Assembly: GCF_004403945.1 (NCBI RefSeq)
Contig: NZ_SOHM01000009.1
Coordinates: 1 to 58,255, forward strand
Source of the DNA: Cryobacterium lactosi
GTDB lineage: Bacteria; Actinomycetota; Actinomycetes; Actinomycetales; Microbacteriaceae
DNA: 58,255 bases
Reading direction: 5' to 3'
Under the pieces are notes generated by a model that was not told the origin of the DNA, made no database searches, and saw only the letters and a program-made list of their open reading frames with translations. The translations under genes were made by a program, and so were the position numbers. The stretch's first letter is position 1; each line of letters begins with the position of its first letter. Positions 1-7,587 of the stretch are shown here, one piece after another.

Positions 1-75
1 ACGATCAACGATGGGCTGGACATGATCGGGGACTTCCTGGTTCTCGCCCTACATCAAACGGCGGACTTGCTCTGA
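1..75 (+). CDS. C-terminal end of an unidentified protein (partial)
   Basis: The first 75 bases read without a stop in frame 1 and end in TGA. They encode 24 residues ending in HQTADLL. The gene begins outside the window and the fragment is too short to identify. The next gene lies on the other strand, so the two converge. Confidence 0.4.
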   Translation, partial: TINDGLDMIGDFLVLALHQTADLL

Positions 76-119
76 GCTACTGGCCTCACCCAACCCTGAC
101 ACGTAGGGGATGCTGCGGT

Positions 120-776
120 CTATGTCACTAGGGGTTTCCTGGCGGACGTGACAGTGGGGGGTTCGACCTCGTCTGGCACTCGCCGCTCAAGACACGCTGC
201 TGCAGCTAATATCCCAAGGGCGACAGCGGCGGCCGAGAGACTGCCAGGCTGAACGAGCACAGCCGCGACGAGCAACGCCATTGCCACTCGGAATCCGGCC
301 GTGCGCAACCTCGGTCGAGAAACCAGCCCGGCTGCCAGGATGACGAGCACAGCGGTCACAAAGACGGCAGTCACGGGGAGAAGGGGTTGGACCCAGTAGT
401 TTGCACCCGGCGCCTGATCGACGGGACGGGCGCTTGTTGCGTACCAGGTGGACCAGCTGAACATGGCGATGGGCAAAATCGAGATACCTGCCAAGAGCCG
501 CGACTGCATCCCCGACCACTTCAAGTCCGCCATGGCGACACCGAGAGCGATCAGCAGAATAAGGCCATACACGCCGTACGTGGCCACCCCAACTCCGATG
601 TAACTGATGCCGTCTGCGCAATAGAACGAGCCAGGATCGTCGCTGCCCATCTGGTGAAAACCGCACTGGAAATGCAGGTCCTCACGCACCAGGTTCAGCA
701 GAGAGCCACTCCCCGCAAAAACGGATGCAACAAAGCCGACACTCAGACTCAGTATCGCGCTGCCCCTCGGACTCAC
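120..776 (-). CDS. Multi-pass membrane protein of unknown function
   Basis: I do not recognise the family. The protein has about five hydrophobic segments: near the N-terminus (ILSLSVGFVASVFAG), around residues 65-80, 95-115, 135-155 and 165-195. It ends in a charged, Pro-rich cytoplasmic-looking tail. A loop after the first helix contains two Cys (QCGFH and FYCADG), which could form an extracytoplasmic disulfide. The open frame extends to a GTG at 809, but the GTG at 776 follows a GAGCAGGA ribosome-binding site and is preferred. It lies upstream of palindrome copy 1 and looks like one more unit of the cassette-like array. Confidence 0.6.
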   Translation of the reverse strand: MSPRGSAILSLSVGFVASVFAGSGSLLNLVREDLHFQCGFHQMGSDDPGSFYCADGISYIGVGVATYGVYGLILLIALGVAMADLKWSGMQSRLLAGISILPIAMFSWSTWYATSARPVDQAPGANYWVQPLLPVTAVFVTAVLVILAAGLVSRPRLRTAGFRVAMALLVAAVLVQPGSLSAAAVALGILAAAACLERRVPDEVEPPTVTSARKPLVT

Positions 777-898
777 GGCGTCCTGCTCATGTCGCCCCGC
801 CAACAACACCGTTACAGTTCATCCGCCCACCCTATTGCGGTCCTGGCTTCACCCACTCAGCGCGCTGCGGGTGCGCGCCGTGATCTCGTAGATGATGT

Positions 899-942
899 GG
901 CTCATATCCCATGGGAAACGAGGCACTTGGGTTTCGAGACAC
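899..942. repeat. 26-bp recombination-site-like palindrome, copy 1 (core 899-924)
   Basis: The core is a 12-2-12 imperfect palindrome with AT at the centre, related to the half-site GTCTCGTATCCC and its reverse complement. Five bases after the core is an extra half-site, GGTTTCGAGACAC (930-942), in direct orientation with the right arm. Confidence 0.75.
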
Positions 943-1204
943 CTCACTTCGAGAGTTACGGTGTCGAGGGGCTTGCGACCGACGCACGTTCAGGTGAATC
1001 CTGAGCCACTGACACTCGACGTGTTGCGAAGCACATCACCGACGAAGGCGGCCAGAAATGATTCTCTTGAGCCCCACCGATCCATCTGTCCCGATCGCCT
1101 GGGACGCGGGTTCGACGCCCGGCACGGACATCTCAATACGTGTCGGAGCGGACGTTGGGCCGTCTGCTTTCATCATTCGCACTATGGAGCGCACCGGTCA
1201 GAGG

Positions 1205-1543
1205 ATGAACGACGCTGGGCAGGTCACAGGGGTCGTCGATGACGCACGAACTATGGCGGAGCTGGCGGTTAGGGAAGCCCTTCTTGTCATGCTCGACCAG
1301 ACCTACCCGCGAGACTCGCTGGCCACCCGAATGGAAGAGATTGCCGAGGAGGCCAGTGTCGTGGATTGGTCGGAGTGGGAGTTCACTCAGATCGTTGTCG
1401 ATGGAGTCGGCTTCGCTCTTCGAGTTCGGCACCAGCAGCCGCCAGGTTTCGTAGCCATCGCCGACTTGGGTGACGCCGTGGTCACCATGCGCGGGAAGGA
1501 ACTGCCGGCTGACCGCCGGTTCACTCTTCATCGCCGCCTGTAG
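1205..1543 (+). CDS. Hypothetical acidic protein
   Basis: The product is about 112 residues, acidic and without membrane segments or a signal peptide. I recognise no family. The open frame runs from 1058, but the first 49 residues look non-coding. ATG 1205 follows CAGAGG closely, and ATG 1184 is an alternative. A helical N-terminal half (residues 10-50) is followed by a strand-rich C-terminal half (FTQIVVDGVGFALRV, GFVAIADLG), the pattern of a small single-domain protein such as an immunity protein, which is inference only. The stop codon ends two bases before palindrome copy 2, as expected for a gene captured in a site-bounded cassette. Confidence 0.55.
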   Translation: MNDAGQVTGVVDDARTMAELAVREALLVMLDQTYPRDSLATRMEEIAEEASVVDWSEWEFTQIVVDGVGFALRVRHQQPPGFVAIADLGDAVVTMRGKELPADRRFTLHRRL

Positions 1544-1544
1544 A

Positions 1545-1570
1545 GTCTCACAACCAATGAGATACGAGAC
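1545..1570. repeat. 26-bp recombination-site-like palindrome, copy 2
   Basis: The core has 12-2-12 structure with AT at the centre. The right arm GAGATACGAGAC is close to consensus and the left arm GTCTCACAACCA is less so. No clear outer half-site is present. It begins two bases after the stop codon of the gene ending at 1543. Confidence 0.7.
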
Positions 1571-1642
1571 ACAACCGCCGACGGGGCGCAACCGATTTGC
1601 TCCGGCGGCGTCTCCCCGACTCAACCGACGACTGGGGAGGCG

Positions 1643-1996
1643 TTACTGATCGTTCTTCTTCTTCAGAAGGATGAGCGGAGCTGTCGCCACAAAGCCGAGA
1701 CCAACACCCGCCAAGGCCGTCAGGCCCCAACCAGGCGGCTGCAAAACCGTCGCCCCCGACGCCGTTTCCCACAAACACTTACGACCTAGGGGAACGACTG
1801 ACCAATCTGCGGAGATCAGCGCGTTCTCCGCGATTGAAGCGCTCGGCGGCCTCGACGAGTTCCCGACAATGCAGTTGTACTCAAGAGTGTTGTAGCTGGC
1901 CCGATAAAGCTGGATACAGACCACCGCAAGCAACCCGAATCCAACGAGCGCAACGAGAGCGGCACGTCGAACGGGGATTCTTCTCCTTAGGGGCAA
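1643..1996 (-). CDS. Small two-helix membrane protein of unknown function
   Basis: The product is about 117 residues. An Arg-rich N-terminus precedes a transmembrane helix (AALVALVGFGLLAVVCI, about 12-28). An external loop with Cys in EYNCIVGN and RKCLWE follows, then a second helix (TALAGVGLGFVATAPLIL, about 93-110) and a KKKND tail. The two loop Cys could pair. The start is uncertain. TTG 1996 has no ribosome-binding site, whereas AAGGAG at 1983-1988 lies four bases before an in-frame ATC at 1978. It sits between palindrome copies 2 and 3. Confidence 0.6.
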   Translation of the reverse strand: MPLRRRIPVRRAALVALVGFGLLAVVCIQLYRASYNTLEYNCIVGNSSRPPSASIAENALISADWSVVPLGRKCLWETASGATVLQPPGWGLTALAGVGLGFVATAPLILLKKKNDQ

Positions 1997-2044
1997 TGGC
2001 TCTTCCTAGCGCTCAGACACAACAGGATCTTCATCGCCATTATC

Positions 2045-2149
2045 CATGGGGGTCCAACACTCATGGGAGCGTTCGCGGAGTTCGAGAGATCTCTGATCCA
2101 TGAACGTCAGCGCGAAGGACCTCAAAATATGCGAGCGCGAGACGCCGGT
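2045..2149 (+). pseudogene. Serine resolvase/invertase fragment
   Basis: The translation contains LMGAFAEFERSLIHERQREG, the conserved helix E region that ends the catalytic domain of Tn3-type resolvases and DNA invertases. Neither the N-terminal catalytic serine region nor the C-terminal helix-turn-helix is present in any frame nearby, so this is a short relic. It lies between palindrome copies 2 and 3, whose 12-2-12 design matches crossover sites of this recombinase family. That makes a relative of it the natural candidate for building the array. Confidence 0.7.
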
Positions 2150-2206
2150 TACGTCCCCGTGAGTGGTGTGACCTCCGGCGGTCACTCGACTTCATCATCC
2201 AGCGCA

Positions 2207-2250
2207 GTGTCTCGCATCCGAAGTGACTCGATACCCATGGGATACGAGAC
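2207..2250. repeat. 26-bp recombination-site-like palindrome, copy 3 (core 2225-2250)
   Basis: The core is 12-2-12 with AT at the centre and a perfect right arm GGGATACGAGAC. An outer left half-site GTGTCTCGCATCC (2207-2219) lies exactly five bases from the core. The next gene's stop codon starts three bases beyond the core. Confidence 0.8.
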
Positions 2251-2253
2251 GTA

Positions 2254-2547
2254 CTAGCTGTAGTCCGACCCCAGCAAGGACCCGCCGTTCAGTACGCGTT
2301 TGACGACGTCCATCGGCAGAGAAATCTGGACCGCAATTTCGTCGGTAGTCATTCCGTTGTCTGCGCAGTCTCGGAGGGCTGTCTCCACCTGCTTCGCGGC
2401 TGCGTCCAGAGCGATCAATTGCGGCTGCATCTCGATGAGCGCCGCCCGAGCGTTGTCCAGCCGTGGATCTCTCATGGGCTGACGAATGGGACCGCTCAGA
2501 TCGATGAGCCAGTCCGGGCCCTTTGATGATTCGTCTATTCCGCTCAT
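2254..2547 (-). CDS. Small hypothetical protein with a possible C-terminal HTH
   Basis: The product is 97 residues and starts MSGIDESSKG. The open frame extends to 2667, but that part overlaps palindrome copy 4 and looks non-coding. The central part is helical (ARAALIEMQPQLIALDAAAK). The C-terminal TTDEIAVQISLPMDVVKRVL has the spacing of a helix-turn-helix, suggesting a small DNA-binding or antitoxin-like protein. This is inference and I do not recognise a named family. It fills the interval between copies 3 and 4, with its 3' end touching copy 3. Confidence 0.55.
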   Translation of the reverse strand: MSGIDESSKGPDWLIDLSGPIRQPMRDPRLDNARAALIEMQPQLIALDAAAKQVETALRDCADNGMTTDEIAVQISLPMDVVKRVLNGGSLLGSDYS

Positions 2548-2621
2548 GGCGTCGATCGCACCCAGGGATGTGGGCTTGAATTGGGCGCTCGTAGGAGCCA
2601 GCTGCAACGCGCGACCGCAGG

Positions 2622-2683
2622 CTGTCTCAAAACCCACCCGCCTCATATTGCATGGGTTCTGAGACATGCCGGTTACGGGACAC
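2622..2683. repeat. Complete 62-bp recombination-site-like element, copy 4 (core 2640-2665)
   Basis: This copy shows the full architecture. The order is left outer half-site CTGTCTCAAAACC (2622-2634), 5-bp spacer, 26-bp core with central AT, 5-bp spacer, right outer half-site GGTTACGGGACAC (2671-2683). The element is symmetric as 13-5-26-5-13. Confidence 0.8.
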
Positions 2684-2715
2684 CCCGTCTGACTTCGGCC
2701 ATCGACTCACAAGGC

Positions 2716-3471
2716 CTATTTTGAGGCGAGGCGTTGAGCAACAAGTAGCTCGAGTGCATGCTGGTCGTCTCGAAGGTACGAGAAATCGGGGTCGTGGTAC
2801 GTCTGGACTTTCAGCTGTTTGAGATAGGCAATGATGCCGGGCAGGTATCGTTCATCGCCATCGCGAAGGCGCCTCGCGGTGTCGGGATGTGCTTCGAAAA
2901 CCAGGTCGATAAGAGCCGCTGCCCGGTCGGGCGCTGGCACATCGCTGAGAGTCGGAATGATTGTCCCGGCCAAGGCGCCGTATACCCATAATTGGGCCCA
3001 GGGGGACTCGTTCTTGAGCACGACTGCTGACGAGGCCGGCTGTGGCCAGAACTGGATCAGGTAAAGCTCGGACGGTAGCGCCTGTGGGTCGTCACGGAAC
3101 TGTTGTGACCCAGTTTCGCCGTCGATAACGACGAAGCGCACACGGTACGCAATGCCGGGTGTCATTGGGATGGAGAATCCGGTTGCGCCCGGATCCCATG
3201 GGTCGATCGAGGCCGAGGCCCCTGCTGTGATGGAGAACTCCACGACGTTGCTCCAAGTGGGATCGAAAGCTGGCATGCTCGCAAAGGCTTGCGCCTCGAC
3301 GGAAACTGTCCCGACCTGCCGAAGAGTGGTCAACAACACCTGACCGATATCGTTCTCTCTCACTAGGCCCAACGGCGACCCCCAGGGGATGAAGACCTTG
3401 CCGTCCTCTCCCACGCACAAATAGATCTGTGAGAATTCGGCGGCGACCTCACCTCGAACGCTGCTATCCAT
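2716..3471 (-). CDS. Hypothetical soluble protein
   Basis: The product is about 251 residues and starts MDSSVRGEVAAEF after a GGGGGAA ribosome-binding site. An upstream ATG at 3495 lacks one. There is no signal peptide or membrane helix. The N-terminal two thirds is strand-rich (EFSQIYLCVGEDGKVFIPWG, AYRVRFVVIDGETG). The last 90 residues are helical (PDRAAALIDLVFEAHPDTAR, DDQHALELLVAQRLA). I cannot assign a family or activity. It is the single gene between copies 4 and 5 and is oriented with its 3' end towards copy 4, like the neighbouring leftward genes. Confidence 0.65.
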   Translation of the reverse strand: MDSSVRGEVAAEFSQIYLCVGEDGKVFIPWGSPLGLVRENDIGQVLLTTLRQVGTVSVEAQAFASMPAFDPTWSNVVEFSITAGASASIDPWDPGATGFSIPMTPGIAYRVRFVVIDGETGSQQFRDDPQALPSELYLIQFWPQPASSAVVLKNESPWAQLWVYGALAGTIIPTLSDVPAPDRAAALIDLVFEAHPDTARRLRDGDERYLPGIIAYLKQLKVQTYHDPDFSYLRDDQHALELLVAQRLASK

Positions 3472-3608
3472 CGTTCCCCCGTCGAATAACCACATGATGG
3501 GCCTGCTAGGCCAAGCAACACGCTACCGACTCAGCCGGGCAGGTTCCACCATAAGACGCGAAATCCATCCGGTGACGGGGCATTAAGCACGCGCTCGAGC
3601 ATCCAGTT

Positions 3609-3652
3609 GTCTTGATACCCATGGGATATGAGACACGCCGGTTACGAGACAT
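3609..3652. repeat. 26-bp recombination-site-like palindrome, copy 5 (core 3609-3634)
   Basis: The core is 12-2-12 with AT at the centre. A 5-bp spacer precedes the outer half-site GGTTACGAGACAT (3640-3652). There is no left outer half-site in the mirrored position. Confidence 0.8.
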
Positions 3653-3743
3653 CTCCGGCCGGAGCCACGTGCTGGCATAAAGGAGATCACTGAGCATGCA
3701 CCGAGCGCTCGTTCTCTCAGTAGTTTCTACTGCTCAGAACCCG

Positions 3744-4397
3744 TCACAGCTGTTGAGTCTGTCGGCTCCGCAACTCAGCCAGCAGTCGAACCAATTCCAC
3801 GATCCGGTCGCGGCTCGAAAAGTTGAAGATTCCCCATCCCGATTGGTTTGGCACGATCGGAAGCTTGAGGTCGCCATCTGGTGTGCTTACCTGTATGTCG
3901 ATTCTCGGAATCGACCGGACGCCCAATGCGAACTCTCCTTTCTTTACTGACGCCACGTTCTGCCACGGAATGTGCACGAGCAGCTTCACTGGTCGATGTC
4001 CCGAATAGACATCTAAGCCGCGATCGTTAGCGACAACCGCGAGAATAGATGCCTTTTCCGATCTAGGCGCACCGAACTGCAGCAGCGCTTCCCAAAGGCC
4101 TGTTCCATGCCTCTTGTCGACGCTTAGCACGAGACTGTTGGGTTCTACTTCCGAGAGCTCGCGCAGTCTTCTATTGAGGCGCGCGCCGTAGAGGATCATC
4201 CACAAAGAGATTAGGAGAGCTAGTCCCGCGATAACTGCAACGGAATATACAAACGCAATGGCGTTCTGCGACTCACTTAGCTTGTCGGCACGATCGACAA
4301 CGGTAAAGATTCGACCAGCTATGAAGATTGAAAATAGTACGACGAAGACGAAGAACGAGTTTCTTAGTCCTTTACCTGGGGACGATGGCTTACTGAT
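3744..4397 (-). CDS. Two-helix membrane protein with a cytoplasmic beta domain, unusual start
   Basis: The protein begins SKPSSPGKGLRN, followed by a membrane helix (SFFVFVVLFSIFIAGRIF), a short loop and a second helix (IAFVYSVAVIAGLALLISL). A roughly 150-residue soluble domain rich in strands follows (NSLVLSVDKR, DIQVSTPDGDLKLPI), reminiscent of PH-like membrane-anchored domains. I do not recognise the family. The frame is open to 4508, but the only good ribosome-binding site (AAAGGAG, about 4403-4409) lies five bases before an in-frame ATC at 4397, with no ATG/GTG/TTG there. The start may be a rare ATC or a mutated ATG. It fills the interval between copies 5 and 6. Confidence 0.6.
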   Translation of the reverse strand: MSKPSSPGKGLRNSFFVFVVLFSIFIAGRIFTVVDRADKLSESQNAIAFVYSVAVIAGLALLISLWMILYGARLNRRLRELSEVEPNSLVLSVDKRHGTGLWEALLQFGAPRSEKASILAVVANDRGLDVYSGHRPVKLLVHIPWQNVASVKKGEFALGVRSIPRIDIQVSTPDGDLKLPIVPNQSGWGIFNFSSRDRIVELVRLLAELRSRQTQQL

Positions 4398-4576
4398 GGT
4401 GACTCCTTTTCTTACAAGACCTGAAGATGGAGGACCAGTGCGGCTCAGCAAACTCGAACTTAGGGAGCCCACCAGGACACCATAGCCTTCGCACTGCTCG
4501 CCGCCCAAGCGGTCGCCCCCGACGCCCCTATCCGCGTCTCACGAGCCGCCTTTGGTGGCTCGAGAAACGATACCCA

Positions 4577-4621
4577 GTCTCGTATCGCATGGGATTCAAG
4601 ACACGTTAGGTTTCGAGACAC
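4577..4621. repeat. 26-bp recombination-site-like palindrome, copy 6 (core 4577-4602)
   Basis: The left arm GTCTCGTATCGC is near-perfect, the centre is AT and the right arm is diverged. The outer half-site GGTTTCGAGACAC (4609-4621) follows after six bases instead of the usual five. Confidence 0.75.
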
Positions 4622-5188
4622 TCTCGATCGGAGTCACGAGCTGGTGGTGAACCGGTCCAAACATTGGCCTTCGGGCGTAAGGCTCGAATGGGCGTCGGGC
4701 TGGGTCTAGGCGTCCTGGACTATCAGCCGAACGCACGAACCTGGTCCCCGTGATCCTCGACCGGGAAGACGGGGTAGAGCTCACTGTGCCGAAACCGAGG
4801 GGTTTTGCGGCACGCAGTTTGCGAGTACCTCCCGAACTGATGCCGAAGTGACTGAACGTTGGCTCCCATGGTGGGCCCTCCATCAGGTGCGCGTCCGCCG
4901 GGGACTTCGTCTTCCTGCTAGTGGCGCCACCAGAAGACCAAGTCCAAGGCGGCTTGCACGCTATTGCCCAAGAGGTCATAGAACTGAACTATGCGCGCTC
5001 GCATGCTGGACACAATTCCCCTGATCACGGAGTTGCGACGGATATGGGCCATCATCGGAGCCTAACTGACGCGAAATCGAAACGAGTCGAAACCCTGGCA
5101 TCGCTGGCCGGCGACGGACGTTGCCGTTCTTGGTGGCGATCACTTGTCGCACGACCTTCGTGAGACCGGAGTCCACGGGGCCCTGCGT
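4622..5188. other. Interval between copies 6 and 7 without a convincing gene
   Basis: About 570 bp separate copies 6 and 7. A plus-strand stretch (about 4741-4850) reads LVPVILDREDGVELTVPK and ends in a stop, with stops upstream and no start. It may be the remains of a decayed cassette gene. Nothing else reads as protein for long in any frame. Confidence 0.4.
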
Positions 5189-5232
5189 GTCGCACAACGC
5201 ATGGGTTATGAGGCAGTGAGGTAGCGAGACAC
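5189..5232. repeat. 26-bp recombination-site-like palindrome, copy 7 (core 5189-5214)
   Basis: This is a diverged 12-2-12 core with AT at the centre, a 5-bp spacer, and the outer half-site GGTAGCGAGACAC (5220-5232). Confidence 0.7.
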
Positions 5233-5281
5233 AACGCTCGGTGTCGAGGATTGGCTGCTCTGGGTGTCGATTGGGGCGGCG

Positions 5282-6784
5282 TTAGCCTTCGTAGAGCGTA
5301 ATGAGGGAACGATTCGTTGTGTGAGTGGTGGCTTCGACGAATCCCATGGGTTGAAGCGCAGCTCCTGCTTCTCGGGCTGCGTCGGAATCCAGCGATCCTG
5401 CGGTGACAACCCAGATGCGATGTACGCCAACCAGCTGTGGCCCTATTTCGGCGAGTGATCGTGTTCGGTCGGAGAACGTGCCCGTTGCTGTAAAGGGTGC
5501 CTCGAACGCGATGTCTGCGGTGGCGGTGAAGGCGTCCGGGTAGGCGTAGAGCGCTTGGCGCGGCCTGAGCGTGATGCTGCCGGTGTCTTGCAGATAAATT
5601 CCGTCTCCGGTGGCGGCGTTGGAGCGGATGTAGTCGGCGATCTGGGAGAGGTCGCTACCTCCGTTTTTTGCGAATGGGCCGCGCTGGGCGATGTAGGTGG
5701 GGACGCTGGCCAGAGCGAGAGCGGCGACCAGGATCCAGGCCACGATTGATCGCGCCGGCATGGTGCAAGCAATCGCCAGAAGAATAGCGATTGCCGGGAC
5801 GGTGAAGGAGAGATACCGGGCGGTGTACAGCGGGCCGATGAGGGCATCGGCGGTGAGCAGAAGCACCGGCGGCACGATGAACCACACCCCGGCAAGCCGA
5901 AAGAGGCCACGCTGTGGACCTGGCGCTTTCTTTTGAGCCCGATAGGCCAGTAGCAGCAGTGCGCACCACGCTGTTGCCGCAACGAGCCAGGAACTGTCGA
6001 ACGCTGGCTCTACCAGGATGGTCCACGCGTTGACGACGGGTTGGTCAGCTAGCCACGCGATCTGGTCCTTTTGGGTGACGCTCATGAGCAGGATGGGAAG
6101 CGCGGTCGCGGCGGCAGCGGAAGCGGCGATGAGCCAGGGTACGAGAATGCTCCGCACGCGTTGATGCAGCAGCAAGTAGACGAGGTGGGCGGCGAAGATG
6201 AGCACGGAATACAAAAAGAGGTAGGTTCCGGCGGCGCCGAGCGCCGAGTACGCTGCCCACCATCGCCAGCTCTTGGTGCGCGCAGCGACCAGGAGGATGA
6301 CGGTGATCCACACTGCAACCGCGGCGCTCAGTGCGAATGAGCGAGCTTCACTGCCCATGGATGTTGTCCGCGGCAGGACCGCAAAGATCAGGCCTGCCAC
6401 GACAGCCATTCTTACGCTCGTGGCCGACGCGACCAGGACTACCAGCCCAGCAGCGGCCGCCGCTACGGCGATCGCAGATAGCGACCGCGTGGCCAACTCG
6501 GACTCACCGAACGCTCCAACCCAGAGTTTCACGAGGGAGTAGTAAGCGGCGTGCACCGCGTCTTTGTGCTCGACAAATGCGAAAAGCTCGTGCCAACTCA
6601 GTCGGGAGGCCCGAAGCGTCGCGACTTCATCACTCCAATACGAGGGAATCCAAGAAGCAGCGAGGGAGATGATGAGGGCCACAATGCCCACGATGACCGC
6701 AGCCGGGTTTCTTCGACTTGGATAACTGATGCGTGAGCGGCCGGTGCGATTCAATCTGGGGATAGAGACTGGGGTTGCGTGCAT
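5282..6784 (-). CDS. GT39/GT-C-type membrane glycosyltransferase (mannosyltransferase-like)
   Basis: The product is a 500-residue integral membrane protein of the polyprenyl-phosphate-sugar-dependent GT-C class. After a basic N-terminus, the first helix (AAVIVGIVALIISLAASW) leads directly into the loop motif SYWSDEVATLRASR. The acidic pair DE there is the expected catalytic/metal site of this class. About ten further hydrophobic helices follow up to residue 360. The last 130 residues form an external soluble domain with GDGIYLQDTGS. It probably transfers sugar from a lipid carrier to an extracytoplasmic acceptor. The start ATG follows GGGGG. It is divergent from the sigma factor gene. Confidence 0.85.
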   Translation of the reverse strand: MHATPVSIPRLNRTGRSRISYPSRRNPAAVIVGIVALIISLAASWIPSYWSDEVATLRASRLSWHELFAFVEHKDAVHAAYYSLVKLWVGAFGESELATRSLSAIAVAAAAAGLVVLVASATSVRMAVVAGLIFAVLPRTTSMGSEARSFALSAAVAVWITVILLVAARTKSWRWWAAYSALGAAGTYLFLYSVLIFAAHLVYLLLHQRVRSILVPWLIAASAAAATALPILLMSVTQKDQIAWLADQPVVNAWTILVEPAFDSSWLVAATAWCALLLLAYRAQKKAPGPQRGLFRLAGVWFIVPPVLLLTADALIGPLYTARYLSFTVPAIAILLAIACTMPARSIVAWILVAALALASVPTYIAQRGPFAKNGGSDLSQIADYIRSNAATGDGIYLQDTGSITLRPRQALYAYPDAFTATADIAFEAPFTATGTFSDRTRSLAEIGPQLVGVHRIWVVTAGSLDSDAAREAGAALQPMGFVEATTHTTNRSLITLYEG

Positions 6785-7002
6785 GGTGGGCCCCCAGATC
6801 GATTTCTGAGCCTATTCCCGCCGAACTACCCAGAAGGGGTGGGTCGCCGTTCCGCCCAGTTCTGGGGGTATCCAGTCCTCGAGTCATGCGTGCCCCGCTT
6901 GCGGGGGAGATTCGAGCGCGCTGCAATTTTGGAGACGAATCGAACGTTCCTGACATTCTTTGGAAAGACCACAAATTTTCGGGGGGACAGCGTGAGAAAA
7001 AG

Positions 7003-7587
7003 ATGCAAACAGCGGTCGTGACGGACATCTCGTCGGGGCCTGTGACAGACGAGAAGCTTCTACAGCAGAGCGTTGACGGTGACCGGCGAGCCTTCGGCAC
7101 CCTCCACGACCGGCATAGCCGAGTCGTCTACGCCGTCGCCATTACGGCCACGCGAAACCCGGCCGACGCTGAGGAAGTCTCCTCAGACACGTTCTTCACG
7201 CTGTGGAAGAAGCGGGCGACGGTGCGATTCACCGACGGATCAGCCTTGCCGTGGTTGATCGCGACCGCCCGATACCAAGCGATGAATCACCAACGAGCAC
7301 GTTTCCGTGAGGCGACGATCTCGCTCAACGACGACGTGGATACCCATTCCTCGGCAAGCGCCGAAACGATCGCCGCCGAACGCCAGCTCACCGAACGGCT
7401 CGAAGAAATCATCGCCGATCTAGGCCCGCTCGAGCAGAGCATTGTGCACCTGTGCCTGGTCGACCGCCTTACGTACGAACAGGCCGCGATCAAACTCGGC
7501 ATCACTCACGCCACGGTGCGAAACCGGCTCGCCCGATCACGCACACAACTGCGCCACGAACTGCACCTGGAGGAAGGAACCTCATGA
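7003..7587 (+). CDS. ECF-type RNA polymerase sigma factor
   Basis: The product is about 194 residues. Region 2 spans roughly 20-85 (LLQQSVDGDRRAFGTLHDRH through the DAEEVSSDTFFTLWKK motif typical of sigma2). Region 4 spans roughly 135-185, with the helix-turn-helix LTYEQAAIKLGITHATVRN. The frame is open further upstream, but ATG 7003 after GAGAAAAAG fits the family length. The stop TGA overlaps the start of the next gene (ATGA), so the two are translationally coupled. The downstream partner is a CU044_5270-like membrane protein, a common partner of actinobacterial ECF factors. It is therefore likely a membrane-signal-controlled regulator (inference). Confidence 0.9.
   Translation: MQTAVVTDISSGPVTDEKLLQQSVDGDRRAFGTLHDRHSRVVYAVAITATRNPADAEEVSSDTFFTLWKKRATVRFTDGSALPWLIATARYQAMNHQRARFREATISLNDDVDTHSSASAETIAAERQLTERLEEIIADLGPLEQSIVHLCLVDRLTYEQAAIKLGITHATVRNRLARSRTQLRHELHLEEGTS

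Noticed and set aside
4596..4979. 127-codon minus-strand frame between palindrome copies 6 and 7
   Set aside because: It starts inside a spacer-like sequence, ends within copy 6, and shows no domain or ribosome-binding site.
5338..5353. CCCATGGG-like core within the glycosyltransferase gene end
   Set aside because: It encodes the conserved-looking C-terminus (PMGFVEA) and has no flanking half-sites.
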